DNA from: Plotosus lineatus
Taxonomy: Eukaryota; Chordata; Actinopteri; Siluriformes; Plotosidae
Length of the DNA: 64,000 nucleotides
Assembly (NCBI GenBank): GCA_024760905.1
Contig: CM045744.1
Coordinates: forward strand, 46,259,476 to 46,323,475
Direction: 5' to 3'
The translations under genes and the position numbers were made by a program. The notes under the pieces are model-generated. The model worked only from the letters and a program-made list of their open reading frames with translations. It made no database searches and was not told the origin of the DNA. Positions 43,419 to 54,225 of this stretch are shown one piece after another. Numbering within the stretch: the first letter of the stretch is position 1; each line of letters begins with the position of its first letter.

Positions 43419-45574
43419 TGGTTTAGGATGGATTTCGCTGTCTCCGGGGTCCAGTGGACGTTATCCGAGGTCGTGTTAAATTGTATGTGCGGTAATGGCG
43501 GAATGTGGTTGTTTATTTTTCGAATACTTTTGTTTATGGCCTCCAAATTGATTCTTTCTACCGGTGTCAGTTTCCTGGAATAATTTAGTATGGGGATCCA
43601 GATCTCCGCCATCGGGAATTTACTCTTGGCCTTTTTGAGTGCCGTTTGAAATTGTTTGATGAATGTTTTTTTCGGTGATTGTGATCTGTGGTTGATTCCG
43701 AAAGCCATAATCACCGTTTCTACCTGCGTGCTAGGTTGGATCTTATCTAGGAGGGCGGCCGCATGTCTAAATGTAGCCCCCGGGTACGATTCTATTTGGA
43801 GTTCCGGGTCGGCATATCTCTGGATTTTGCCTAAGTTTGAGTCCCCCAATATTAATTTCCTGTGTGTTATCGTTAAGGACCAATCGTTTATTTTTCTTAG
43901 GGTTCGTTCATGTCTGTTTGGCTGAAAGCCTGCGACGGGTGTGCCCGGAGTAGTCTCTGTGTTATCGGTTGTTACGGGTTGCCCTGGGGGGACTGGACAT
44001 TCGGGGAATTCGCTGTCGGAGGCTTCGCTAGCGGAGGCTCCGCTGACGGAGGCTTCGCTGTCGGAGGATTCGCTGTCGGAATCCGTGTCGGAGAGGGGGT
44101 GTTGTTGTAGTATGGGTTCCTGCTGTTCCGTTATCTCCCTCAGGGTGACTGTTTGGGGAGGGTCATGTACCAACACTGTGTGGGTGATTTGTGGAATATT
44201 TTGTTCTCGCATTATGTTTTTGTCGTTTTTCTGTTTATCGGTCTGGGTGGCGTTCGTTCGGGTGGAGACCTCGGGGTTTTCCGGTATTTGGTCGTACCCA
44301 TCGGTGGGCCGTGCCGACACTCGAGGGGTCGATTTATGTATTTTTGTATGGATTTGGGTGTCCTCTGCCCTGTGGGCAGAGGGGTCGTCACTATTGGGTT
44401 GTTTGGGGCCCCTGCGGGGGGCTCGTCGGGGCAAGGGGGTCGGCCTTTCCGTGTGGGGGGCCCTCAGGGGAGGAAAATCCTCCGTCGTGTCTGGCTCGGT
44501 TGGCGCTACTCCACACGAGCCCTGCGCGTTAGGGCCGTGTGTGTCTTGCACTAGAGACACCAGTATTGCTTCGGTCATATCCAATGTGGTCTGTGTCAGC
44601 CTATTTCCTAATGTCTTACCTGCCCATCTGCTGGCGGTGCCGAAGAGAGCGGCCCATTCGTTTGGGATCTGCGACCTGATGGTGTCCGAGAGGTCCCGCA
44701 TCGCACCCTCATAGTGATCCCTCAGAATGAGGTGTGTTGTGTATGCCCACTGAGTGGCATTGCCCTCAATCAGGAGGGTTGTACTCGGGTTCGGAAGGGC
44801 TGGATTAATTGAAGTTGTCAATAGTTCCTGAATTTTGTTGATGGTAGGTGGCATATCGTTAGGGTCCCCCACATTTTGTAGGTGGTGGACCGTTCTGATT
44901 AGGTTGTAGAAATTTTTCGTTAATGCTTTGAGCTCCGGATGTAGGCTTTGTGTGTTTTCGATCGTCTGGTTATTGTCGTTCGGTCGCGTAGCGGTAGTGC
45001 GTTGTCCTATGTCTGGGTCGTTATGGGTGGCCGGCAGGGACCGTCCGTCTTGCTGTGTATCGGGGGGAAGGGGTTCATCGCGGACACGGGAGCGAACGGA
45101 AGTATCGTTCCGGACACGGGTGGGGGTTTCCCTACGTGCACGCCGCGTTGTGCTGTCTAGTGACTCAGGATCACGAGTACGGTCACGCGTGTGCTCTTCC
45201 AGGTTATATAGGGGCTCGAACCGGTTATGTGTCTGCAGTGAAAATCCGCCCCTGTCACGGTTTTGGTCGCGGGGGTTAGATCTAGAGTGGCCGTGGCTCT
45301 TTTTGGTGTGGATATCCTTCCGTGTGTCTCCGTCGAGCCGCGGTAATAATTGTCTCTGGGCCTCCCACTGGTACTGTGTCCTGTCCATTATCACTATCGA
45401 GCTGCCCTTGTCCGCGGGTTTGATCACTATATTCTTGTTCTTCAATAGTTTAAATAGGGCCTTGACTTCAGAACTGCTGAGGTTAGGTCGAGTGTTATCG
45501 TGCCAATCGAGTGACTGTGTTGCGGTCTGTGGTATGTGGTCTGCAGGTATGTGGTCTGGGTAGAGTACGTGCAT
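43394..45574 (-). CDS. Penelope-like element ORF1 with SGNH/GDSL-like domain
   Basis: 726 codons. Residues 1-20 are flanking sequence and about 21-76 repeat the RT segment (DWHDNTRPNLSSSEVKALF to WEAQRQL), so the element's own start probably lies later. Next is an Arg/Asp-rich basic region (about 80-190), an all-alpha-looking region (LKALTKNFYNLIRTVHHLQN, GKTLGNRLTQTTLDMTEAIL), a Pro-rich linker and an acidic Ser/Asp tract (DTDSDSESSDSEASVS). The last ~140 residues look like an SGNH/GDSL hydrolase: block I KLILGDSNLGKI (nucleophile Ser), block III VIMAFGINHRS (Asn), block V DNVHWTPETA (Asp-x-x-His). Such esterase domains are known in CR1 LINE ORF1 and in rotifer Penelope-related Terminons; I do not recall one as a standard vertebrate Penelope part. 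It overlaps the RT frame by 25 bases. Confidence 0.75.
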   Translation of the reverse strand: MHVLYPDHIPADHIPQTATQSLDWHDNTRPNLSSSEVKALFKLLKNKNIVIKPADKGSSIVIMDRTQYQWEAQRQLLPRLDGDTRKDIHTKKSHGHSRSNPRDQNRDRGGFSLQTHNRFEPLYNLEEHTRDRTRDPESLDSTTRRARRETPTRVRNDTSVRSRVRDEPLPPDTQQDGRSLPATHNDPDIGQRTTATRPNDNNQTIENTQSLHPELKALTKNFYNLIRTVHHLQNVGDPNDMPPTINKIQELLTTSINPALPNPSTTLLIEGNATQWAYTTHLILRDHYEGAMRDLSDTIRSQIPNEWAALFGTASRWAGKTLGNRLTQTTLDMTEAILVSLVQDTHGPNAQGSCGVAPTEPDTTEDFPPLRAPHTERPTPLPRRAPRRGPKQPNSDDPSAHRAEDTQIHTKIHKSTPRVSARPTDGYDQIPENPEVSTRTNATQTDKQKNDKNIMREQNIPQITHTVLVHDPPQTVTLREITEQQEPILQQHPLSDTDSDSESSDSEASVSGASASEASDSEFPECPVPPGQPVTTDNTETTPGTPVAGFQPNRHERTLRKINDWSLTITHRKLILGDSNLGKIQRYADPELQIESYPGATFRHAAALLDKIQPSTQVETVIMAFGINHRSQSPKKTFIKQFQTALKKAKSKFPMAEIWIPILNYSRKLTPVERINLEAINKSIRKINNHIPPLPHIQFNTTSDNVHWTPETAKSILNHWLGFLNW
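45348..45525 (-). repeat. RT segment repeated at the element's 5' end, upstream copy
   Basis: The second copy of the RT segment, in frame with ORF1 and ending at the junction with the flanking gypsy sequence. It implies a partial upstream unit left by tandem insertion. Confidence 0.92.
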
Positions 45575-45930
45575 AAAACCATGTGTTGCTCTTCTCCAGG
45601 CCTGTCCCCTTCAAATGTCAGTTCAGGTTTCAACACCCGTTTTTCATGGAGCACGGAATGGATGTTGAGGTCCCTGGAGCTCAAGACTTCGTCTGATGGT
45701 GCAGGCATGTCTGGCGCCCTTCAGAGAGCTTTGCGTTTATGCTTACGCCAGGCCAACCATCGACACAGAACTGCACCACTACTCTGTAAATTGACTCTGC
45801 AGTTTGTGGGGCCTTTCAAGGTCCTGAGAAGAGTTAATCTCATCTCTTACTGCCTTCGGCCTCCTCCAACTGTGTGGATTAATCCCACTTTTTTCTTGTT
45901 TCCCAGTTACTACGAGCCCACTGACATCAG
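45527..45930 (+). pseudogene. Ty3/gypsy integrase C-terminal fragment
   Basis: Plus-strand pieces read WVEYVHKTMCCSSPGLSP (core integrase C-terminus), then after frame changes an RRC-type linker, and LTLQFVGPFKVLRRVNLISY followed by INPTFFLFPS, the SH3-like GPF-type domain of gypsy/chromovirus integrases. Several frame changes are needed. It is not contiguous with the gag fragment at 15 kb. Confidence 0.75.
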
Positions 45931-45934
45931 CAAC

Positions 45935-46590
45935 TATGCCCTTTGTGGGGAGGCTGACGCTCGTCTCAGCCAACTCCGGGGGAACCAATTGTCAGAACAA
46001 TACAGGACATTTGGAATCATGAATCAGCCAACTGTGCATGTTTTTGGACTGTGGGAGGAAACAGGAGTACCTGGAGGAAACCCGTGCAAGCACAGGAAGA
46101 ACATACAAGCTCCACACAGATACATGGATATTGTTCCCGGGAATCAAACCCATGCTGCCCTCCCAAATTATTATTAGTAGTAGTAGTAGTACTATTATTA
46201 TTATTGTTGTTGTTGTTGTTGTTATTTATTCTTTTTTATTTTGTTTTTGTTTGCTTTAAACAGTGTCTAAGATCAATAAGTTTAAAACACTGACTCATTT
46301 GCCAGGCCACTTAGTAATGCAAGGAGGTGCTGTTCACAGGGAGGCTGGATCCTATCCCAGCCGACACTAAACGAAAGCGGGGTACACAGGTCCATCACAG
46401 GGAGAAGCTGAAACTTTAAATTCAGAAATGTAAACTTGGCTCCATCTGCTGTATGATTGGAAACACTGCAAGTATTTTGACATTTTCATAGTTTACTATT
46501 TTTGGAAGAGATGGTGTGTGTGTGTGTGCATACATGTTTAGACTGAATTTCTCAGTAATACACTTACTCAATTTCTGAACCACTCAATCT
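45935..46590 (+). repeat. Dispersed-repeat composite, duplicated at 51 kb (copy 1)
   Basis: Includes a common fish repeat (TTTTTGGACTGTGGGAGGAA block), an (ATT)/(GTT)n tract at about 46168-46222, and an otherwise unremarkable segment (GTTTACTATTTTTGGAAGAG). The whole order recurs at 51055-51665 with roughly 90% similarity by eye. Confidence 0.75.
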
Positions 46591-46591
46591 G

Positions 46592-47237
46592 CAGGACCGG
46601 ATGGCATCAGTCCCAGGCTGCTGAGGACCTGTGAGGACCAGCTCTGTGAGGTCCTATGCCAACTGTACAACCTGAGCCTCAGCCTGGAGAAGGTTCCTGT
46701 CCTGTGGAAGACCTCCTGTGTGGTCCTGGTTCCTAAAACAGCTCAAGCCAAGGAACCGGACCACTACAGACCTGTCGCCCTGACCTCCCACTCCATGAAG
46801 ACCATGGAGAGGCTCCTCCTCGACCACCTCCACTCTGTGGTGAGCCCCACCCTAGACCCGCTGCAGTTCACCGACAGGCCCAACATCGGGGTAGAAGGCG
46901 CCATCATCTACCTTCTGCAGTGGGCGCTCACCCACCTGGAGATCGCCGATAGCGCTGTGAGGGTCATGTTCTTTGACTTCTCCAACACCTTCAACACCAT
47001 CAGGCCGGCGCTTCTGCAGGATAAACTGGAGGACGCGGGAGTGGACGGACATCTTGCTGCCTGAATCATCAACTACCTCACTGACCGTCAGCAGTACGTG
47101 CGGCTGTGAGTCAAAGGTGGTAGTCTGCAGCACGGAGGCACCCCAGGGCACCGTCCTCTCACCTTTCCTTTTCACCATCTACACCTCAGACTTCACATAT
47201 AACACGGACAGCTGCCACCTCTTGAAGTTCTCTGACA
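46592..47237 (+). pseudogene. Rex1-like RT fragment
   Basis: Plus strand reads GPDGISPRLLRTC from a frame opening at 46592, then VLVPKTAQAKEPDHYRPVAL, motif A FFDFSNTFNTIRP and, after a stop near 47062 and a small deletion at 47107, TEAPQGTVLSPFLF to LLKFSD, where it is cut just at motif C. Both ends are truncated, with no 3' tail. Confidence 0.82.
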
Positions 47238-48091
47238 GAGCTGTGAGCATGTCTCTGCCCTGCGATAGCCTGGCAAGCTGTCCAGGGTGTACTCTGAACA
47301 GAGTTGGCTAAGATGGGGTCCCGCTGACCCGTGGCCCTCATTGGAATTAAGATGTTCGAATCATTTATTATTATTATTATTATTACATTATTAGTAGTAA
47401 TATTATTGTTATGTATAATAGTAATAATAAAACTTCTTTCTGTGGTGTCTGCAATAATTTCTCTTTCTTCAAGCCAGAAGAGCAGAAGGTGTAAATGTAT
47501 ACTGTCCACGGTGTACCCTGCCCCAAGATGAGGGTCTCCATGCGACCACAATTAGCATTATAAGCCGTTCAGAAAATGTAATGATTATGTGTTCACACAC
47601 ACACGCACACACACATCACTACATACCTTTGCTGCACTCTGGCTCCAAGGATATCGTGTTCTCTATATAAAATGTGTGTAGTTGCTTCAGTGCCACTATA
47701 AAAATATTTTAAAAATAAAAATTGTTGAGTTGTTCTGAGCTCAATTATTTCAAGATCAAAACAGTTTTTATTTTCCGGAATTATAGTTTTATTTTTCACC
47801 AAATTCAACTTTTTCAGAAATCAAAATTGGCGCGACTCTTGGTCAATAAAACCAGAAATGCTATTTTTTTCAGTCAAATTAATTCCATCGACATTCAAGG
47901 GAAAATTTATTTGATAGTAAAATTGTATATTTAAGAACTAACCAGGTTTTTTTTCTGCGATTTTCACAAACTACTAGCAATAAATGATCCCTTGTGCTAA
48001 CCAGATCTCCATTAAAGAGCAACATTCAGTTGCTGAAATGGAACTGAGTTTTGATTTTTTTTTTGTGTATAACACATGGAACTGTCTTTGT
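47238..48091. other. Gene-free stretch
   Basis: Has a degenerate SINE-tail-like piece near 47280-47330, (ATT)n near 47368-47420 and a CA tract near 47596-47612. No coding similarity seen. Confidence 0.55.
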
Positions 48092-48435
48092 GGGGCAGTG
48101 GTGGTCTAGTAGATAGGGCGCAGGATCGCTGATCCTAAGGTTTGGGGTTCAAGTCCCCACAGGGTTGTCACTGTCCCCCCCAGTGCAGCTAACTGGGTTG
48201 TCAAAGGTGGGCCATGTCTCTCACTGTCTATGGTGAGAGGCATGTAAAAAAACATTGCTGACTTCTGTAAAGAGTAGGCTGCAAAGCCGTCAGCGTGTTT
48301 CTGTCCCTTGATAAAGGGTTGTGACAAGAAGGGCATCCAACGTAAAAACCCATGCCAAATCAAATGTGTGAATCAGATGATTTGCTGTGGCGACTCTCGA
48401 GAATGGGAAAAAGCCAAAAAGAAAAGAAGAAGAAC
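48092..48435 (+). mobile_element. Full tRNA-derived SINE with RTE-type tail
   Basis: Head at 48092-48165 resembles a tRNA: A-box-like GGTGGTCTAGTAGATAG, anticodon-arm-like GGATCGCTGATCC, B-box-like GGGGTTCAAGTCCCC. Then the shared body (CACTGTCTATGGTGAGAGGC), a block like the RTE 5' UTR (TTGTGACAAGAAGGGCATCC) and the RTE 3' end (GATGATTTGCTGTGGCGACT) with an A/G-rich tail. RNA polymerase III promoter boxes are inferred from the head. Confidence 0.88.
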
Positions 48436-49744
48436 AACACATGGAACTGCCTTTCTTTGTGTTGATCTCCTCGCTGTCCCCTACAGGTCATGATGCAAAA
48501 TGGCCGCTCCAGAGCATCTGTTTTATCCACTGTCTCTCTTGGTCGGTGTATCATCCTGGTATGGAGAAATGAGAGGCAGCTTTAATCTCCACAGATCTCT
48601 TCCGGTTGCCATTGCTTGAATCTTTTGCTCAGAACACTTTCTCTTATTGGAAACAAACCTGAGCATCTGCTGCAGATCGCTTAACTTATGCCTACATCTC
48701 ACACCATGTGGAGGCTTATACAGGGTGTGTTGCTGTACTGTATCAATTGGGTCTCTTCTGATTGCATCGTTCCTCTTCTCTAATACACTTCCTCATTCGT
48801 GATGTGCGGGCATTGATAAGGTCGGAGAAACATTTCCATTTGTCGAGCAGTTCTTGGTGTGACTTTCAGACTTCTTCATTCATGTTCTTTACATTTCCTT
48901 GCAGGACAGGCTGTTGTTTTTCCATTGACTTTGTTTATAATTCTCCACATTTTGTAGAGACCATGTACCACAATGCTTTGCTGTTTCAAGTTTGTTCGTC
49001 TGTCTGTGTACTTCTCCTCATCCCCTGCACACGATTTCTGGACTTATAAAGAGAGCTGTTTCCATCAAGCTTTTGCTGCATTTGCCTTCTATTCATGGTA
49101 TCTGTTTTTGGCACGAATTGTTTCAGATACTAGCTGAAGAGTTGTATTTGACACCGATTAGTTCTGTTGTTTGTATCTCTTGGATGACTCTCCAATGATA
49201 TCAGAGAAGAAATCTTTATTGTCAACTTTTGGATGAACAATGGAACTCAGTTTATCAGCTCTCTGTTAGCAGCAATTATAAAAGTGCAGAAAAGAAAACT
49301 AGAGTATACACAAGTATATACACAAAGCTATACGTCCATATACTGTACATACACATGTATTTTCATACCTATTTGTACATATGAGCATGCATATGTCCTG
49401 TATATGCAAACACACACACACAATATGTATAGGGTAAGAGATAAAGCTTTAAATTTTTAATATGCATAATAATAATGTTCTATCATGTAAGAGACCTGCT
49501 CGAAACATGAGTGTTGCACTAATAGGACAGATGTTACTGTCCAGGAAGACGGTCTGAATGATAATTGTTTGTCTTTTCGTGGTAAGAATACCTGCAGCTC
49601 CCGAGTGGTGCATTGACAACGTGCATGACTATTTACCCAGAAACAGCAAGTTTTAATCCGGGTTAATGTGCACATCATCTGTGGCCAGGAGTCCAAGGGA
49701 GCTAACTGGCTGAGCCTATTTCGGGATGGAAGGATGGAATACGT
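48436..49744. other. Gene-free stretch
   Basis: AT-rich, only short frames, none with similarity I recognise; short CA tract near 49412. Confidence 0.5.
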
Positions 49745-50232
49745 TCATTTCCTTGAAGACAACATGACACTCTTCCTTTTTCAGCTTCCACCAATTTGTC
49801 TTCTGCTCTGCCTTTGCCTTCTTCACCTTCCTCACCATCAGCATCATCCTGCACACCACCATCCTATACTGTTTGGCAACACTCTCACCCACTACTACTT
49901 TGCAGTCATGGACTTCCTTCAAATTACATCGCCTACACAAGATGTAGTCTACCTGTGTGCTCCTACCTCCGCTTTCATAAGTCACCCTATGCTCCTGTCT
50001 CTTCTGGAAGAAAGTATTCACCACAGCTATTTCTATCCTTTTTGCAAAATCGATCAACATCTGTCCTTCTGTGTTCCTGTCCTGGATACCAAACCTGCCC
50101 ATCACTTCCTCATCCCCTCTGTTTCCTGTACCAACATGTCCATTGAAGTCTGTCCCAACGACCACTCTTTCACCTCTGGGGGTACTCTGCATCACTTCCC
50201 CTAACTCACTCCAGAATCTCTCCTTCTCTAGA
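49745..50232 (-). pseudogene. RTE AP-endonuclease fragment
   Basis: 159-codon minus-strand frame reads RVVVGTDFNGHVGTGNRGDE, STQVDYILCRRCNLKEV and WWKLKKEECHVVF. It is the C-terminal half of the endonuclease plus start of the linker of the local RTE family, with both ends missing. The catalytic N-terminal Asn/Glu motifs are absent. Confidence 0.83.
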
Positions 50233-50699
50233 TCGAGGTGTTCAGTTATTTTATGGTGTGGAGAAGCAACAAAAATGTATTAGAATATTTGTAATAAATG
50301 GGATTGGTAAAAATGCCTCTGTCTGGGATTTAAAGCCCAGCAAAGTCAGAAAGTTTACCTGCCCTCGAAAAGTAGATATTGATGTTCACTTGTTTTCTAA
50401 GACACCTTTTAAAGCAAAAAGAGCTGCACCGAGTGGTTTTTGACAGTCCATCTGACTCTTGGAGGAGCTGAACACCGAAGTGATGTCATTAGCCGAGTCA
50501 TGTATTGATGAGGAGACTGACACGCTGCATTCTCATTTTAATTTTAGTGTAAAAAAGAATGTGGTGACATGCAATGCAATCACTGGGGGGGTGGGACTGC
50601 ACAATTTAAATAAAGAGGAAAAAACCCAGAACAAAATGACATGCAATTTAATAACACACTGTTCTATTTTATATTAAAACGCATTAAAATACATTACTG
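50233..50699. other. Gene-free stretch
   Basis: Short frames only; no recognisable similarity. Confidence 0.45.
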
Positions 50700-50845
50700 A
50701 TCACAGGCCATCGGTAGCTGGTCGTAATTTACTGGATCACTGATCCCAAGGTTGGGGGTTCAAGCCCCACTCGCCCCTGGCTGTCACTGTCCCCCCAGTG
50801 GTGAGAGGTTCATGTAAAAGAACCATTGCGGACTTTTATCGTTTT
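50700..50845 (+). mobile_element. SINE head-and-body fragment
   Basis: Contains the anticodon-arm-like GGATCACTGATCC, the B-box-like GGGGGTTCAAGCCCC and part of the body (CATGTAAAAGAACCATTG). 3' part missing. Confidence 0.7.
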
Positions 50846-51054
50846 AATCTACATTGCCACATATTACACAGGCATCATCTATTGGTCTTTTTTCTTATGT
50901 CAACACCCAGCGTGTCCTCAGATTCCTGTTTTTGGCGAATACCACTACAGTAAGAGTACCTGATCCAAAATTAGTACAACCTCTGAAGATACTTTTCTGC
51001 TCACCATGCTGGTAAATAGTGATTATTGGAGAACTTTCAGTCTGCAGATTTTCT

Positions 51055-51665
51055 AAGTCGCTTTAACCTGATTAGGGTTGAGGGGAGGCTGACGCCCGTC
51101 TCTGGGCAAACCATTCGTCAGAACATTTGGAATCACGAATCAGCCAACTGTGCATGTTTTTGGACTGTGGGAGGAAACCGGAGTACCCGGAGGAAACACG
51201 TGCAAGCACAGGAAGAACATGCAAACGCCACACAGACACACTGATGTTGTTCCTGGGAATCAGACCCAGGGCCTTCTTGCCGTGAGGTGGATATATTAAA
51301 TCACTCCACCACCATGCTGCCCTCCCAAATTATTATTATTTATTCTTTTTTATTTTGTTTGCTTTAAACAATGTTGAAGATCAATAAGTTTAAAACACTG
51401 ACTCATTTGCCAAGCCCCTTAATTGCAGGGAGGCTGGAGCCCATCTCAGCCGACACTAAGCAAAAAACGGGGTACATAGGTCCATCAGTGGGAGAAGCTG
51501 AAACTTCAAAGTCAGAAATACAAACTTGGCTCCATCTGCTGCATGATTTGAAACACTGCAAATGTTTTGACATTTTCAGAGTTTACTATTTTTGGAGGAG
51601 ATGGGCATACATGTTTAGAGACTGAATTTCTCAGTAATACACTTACTCAATTTCTGAACCACTCA
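51055..51665 (+). repeat. Dispersed-repeat composite, duplicated (copy 2)
   Basis: Parallels 45935-46590 in order and sequence, including TGTGCATGTTTTTGGACTG, ATTATTATTTATTC and GTTTACTATTTTTGGAGGAG. The distance between copies is about 5.1 kb. Confidence 0.75.
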
Positions 51666-51997
51666 CTCCTACACTTGGTGAAAGTGGAGCACACCATGAA
51701 CATTTTGCAATGTAATAACCATTAGATGACACCTGTGTCAGTTTTTTTTTTTTTTAATTCCACCTTGTGGTTTATTTGTTTGTGGAAGTCCTGAAAACCA
51801 AGGTTGTGAAAAAAAAATTTTTTTGATTTCATAGACGAAGTGAGTCAAAATGACATAACACTTCAAAAATGTTTCACAAGGAACTGTTCAGTGTTTCTGT
51901 AAAAACGAACTTTCACAAAGAATAAAACTTCTAAATCTTCAATATTTCGTTAATTAACTGAAATAAACCAAAACCAGCTCCAACTGATCTGATTCTC

Positions 51998-52511
51998 TTA
52001 CAGTGACTGAGGTGGGAGGAGCTTTAGAGGAGATTCTTCACCATAAACACGGAAGGAACGGCAGTAATGTATCAGTGAATGTGTGTGAGAAAGTGTAGAT
52101 GTGTTAGTGAGCGGGTCGGAGAAGGACAGTTGTCCTCTCTCCCAGTCCAGCCGGACTCTGACCCTCTGGAGTTTGTGTGATACCGAGAGGTGAGTAGATG
52201 ACTGTAGTGTACAACCTACTCCACTTTTACCATAAAAATTCTCCACATACCAGATTCCACTCCTGGAGAATATCACCCGCTTCCTCTGAGCAGATTCTCC
52301 CATCACACCCACCATGTACAGTCTCCAACATCAACATCCCAGCAGTGAGTCCCCGAGTTAAAACCCTCAGAGCCCAGAATACAGGAATAATTCTTAAATC
52401 TCTCTGGATTGTCAGGAAGGTTCTGTTCTTCATCACTGAATCTCACACTGGTCAGATCATCAGATACAATGAGTTTAGGATGAGCAGTGTTGGGGTCCAG
52501 AGTTCTAGGTA
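51998..52511 (-). pseudogene. TRIM exon 6: PRY-SPRY with one frameshift
   Basis: Acceptor TTTTCAG at 52518-52512. PRY and first SPRY half to DVGDCTWWV, then a frame change, then [20 protein letters not shown] to the stop at 51998. Length agrees with a complete domain. Confidence 0.85.
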
Positions 52512-53505
52512 CTGAAAACACACACACAGGAATAAGAGAAAATAGAAACTCTGAACCTTTAAGTCTCTGCTGCGCTCCGTTGGTTTCTCAGTCTCTCTGC
52601 CCAATACAAACACTGAATGGAGAAAGACTTTCTTTAATGAATGAGCCACAGTCTGATTACAACTTTCAAAACAAACCGTCAACTGCATCCCCGAGGCACC
52701 GAATAGAACACGAACACTTTAATAATATGCAATACACAAATAAAAGCAACAGACCCCTTCAGTGCATTTTATTAGAAATCAGAAAAACAGGTTAAGAGAT
52801 TGATATTAGAAATTCACACACACCATAGAATGAATGAGAAAAATTGATACTTTCAGTATCTTACTGTATTGTAAGGTGTCTTGCATCTTCTCCCAGACTC
52901 TGAACTTCAGGTTGCTCAGATGCTTTGCCACATGGATCAGTGCTCCTGAAAGCTCCTCTGGATGCTGCAGTGTGCACTGGGCTCTGTAAACACATTCAGG
53001 ATTCAGTGCTGCTGTGGGTCTGGATTCAGAAACACAGAATGAGAGAGACAGGAAGCACATCACTCACCTTTTCACTGTGGCCTCATAGTTCTGTAAAACA
53101 GCAAAGTAAATATCAGTGATTGGCATTTTTTACACCAATGAAATGTGACGTTTCTGATGATGGAAACAAGTTTTACGTTCTCACAGTATAAATACTGAAT
53201 AAATGATCCTCACTCGTAAGAATGACACATCTTCAGCTCCCATCTCCTCTTCTATGGCTCTGATTGTGTCTGAAAGACATGAAATGTCTCTGTTCAGCTT
53301 CTCCAACTTCTTCGTCGTCATCATCATCTGACTCTTCTGCTCCTCTTCCTCTCTCAGTGCAGTGATCCTGACTGCCTCTTCATCTCGTAGAAACCGGTGA
53401 AGCGTCTCAAACTCCTCCTTAATCTGATGTTCTGTGTGTTGGGCCTGAATCTGCAATGAAGAAGAAATCCAACGAAATAGAATCCATTATGCAAGGATGT
53501 AAAAT

Positions 53506-54191
53506 ACAGTGCTACCTCACTTTACGAAAGTCTCAAACGAAAAATGCAGGTCATGAAATGCATTTTCCTAAAATTTATATCTCTGGATACAAAACAAGTT
53601 CACGTTACAAAAGCACCATCTTAAAAATTCAAATGCATCATTCAAACAATGCGCGAAGTTGCTTTCCCATTTATTGCCCCCCACCCATCCGCCGGCCTTC
53701 CATTGGCTCGAAGGGAGCCGAATCTCCATAACGCAGTACTGTACCCATAATGCTTTTCGTGTGCCTTCGACCCATTGTTCGACACATACGAGCGAAGGAC
53801 AGTTGTACTGTTGGTTCATGGGTTTTTTTTGAGTGCACTTATTGCAGCATTATTTTTCGTTATTAATCATGAGCCCCAAGAAAGTGATTCCTGGTGAGAC
53901 TGAAAAGAAGTGGGGCCCCGTTATCAATTAAAGTAAAACAGGAGATGATAAAATATGAAAGTGGGATTCCGTCGAGTGAAATCGCAAGGGGTCTGGCCGA
54001 AACCCCTCTACAATCGGGACGATATTGAAGCAGAAGGAGGCATTAAAAGTGGACAGACGGTGACGGAGGCAATTAATTCGGAAAAAACAAAAACCATATT
54101 TAAGGACCTTGTGAAGGAGGGTGGGGCTGGGGGTGGGGTTCTTCAGACCAGCAACCCTTGGACTTTAAAGGGTCGCATGGGTGGGACGAGA

Positions 54192-54225
<34 letters not shown>

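Larger units (their letters stand above)
41130..45526 (-). mobile_element. Penelope-like element with SGNH, RT and GIY-YIG modules
   Basis: Minus strand order: a 178-base repeat of internal RT sequence (45525-45348), ORF1 with a C-terminal esterase-like domain, RT, then GIY-YIG endonuclease. The 3' end meets the telomere-like satellite at about 41128; the 5' end meets gypsy integrase sequence at about 45527. RT and ORF1 are intact and only one single-base-scale frameshift is visible (RT to endonuclease). The partial repeat at the 5' end resembles the tandem, pseudo-LTR-like arrangement known in Penelope elements. Confidence 0.85.

Noticed and set aside
43941..44714. 257-codon plus-strand frame
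   Set aside because: Antisense shadow of Penelope ORF1; low-complexity Gly/Ser/Cys composition.
41100..45560. Hammerhead ribozyme, reported in Penelope-like elements
   Set aside because: I looked for the CTGANGA...GAAA core near both ends on the minus strand. A CCTCTA/TAGAGG pairing with GAAAC occurs near 41150-41165, but the CTGANGA half is missing.
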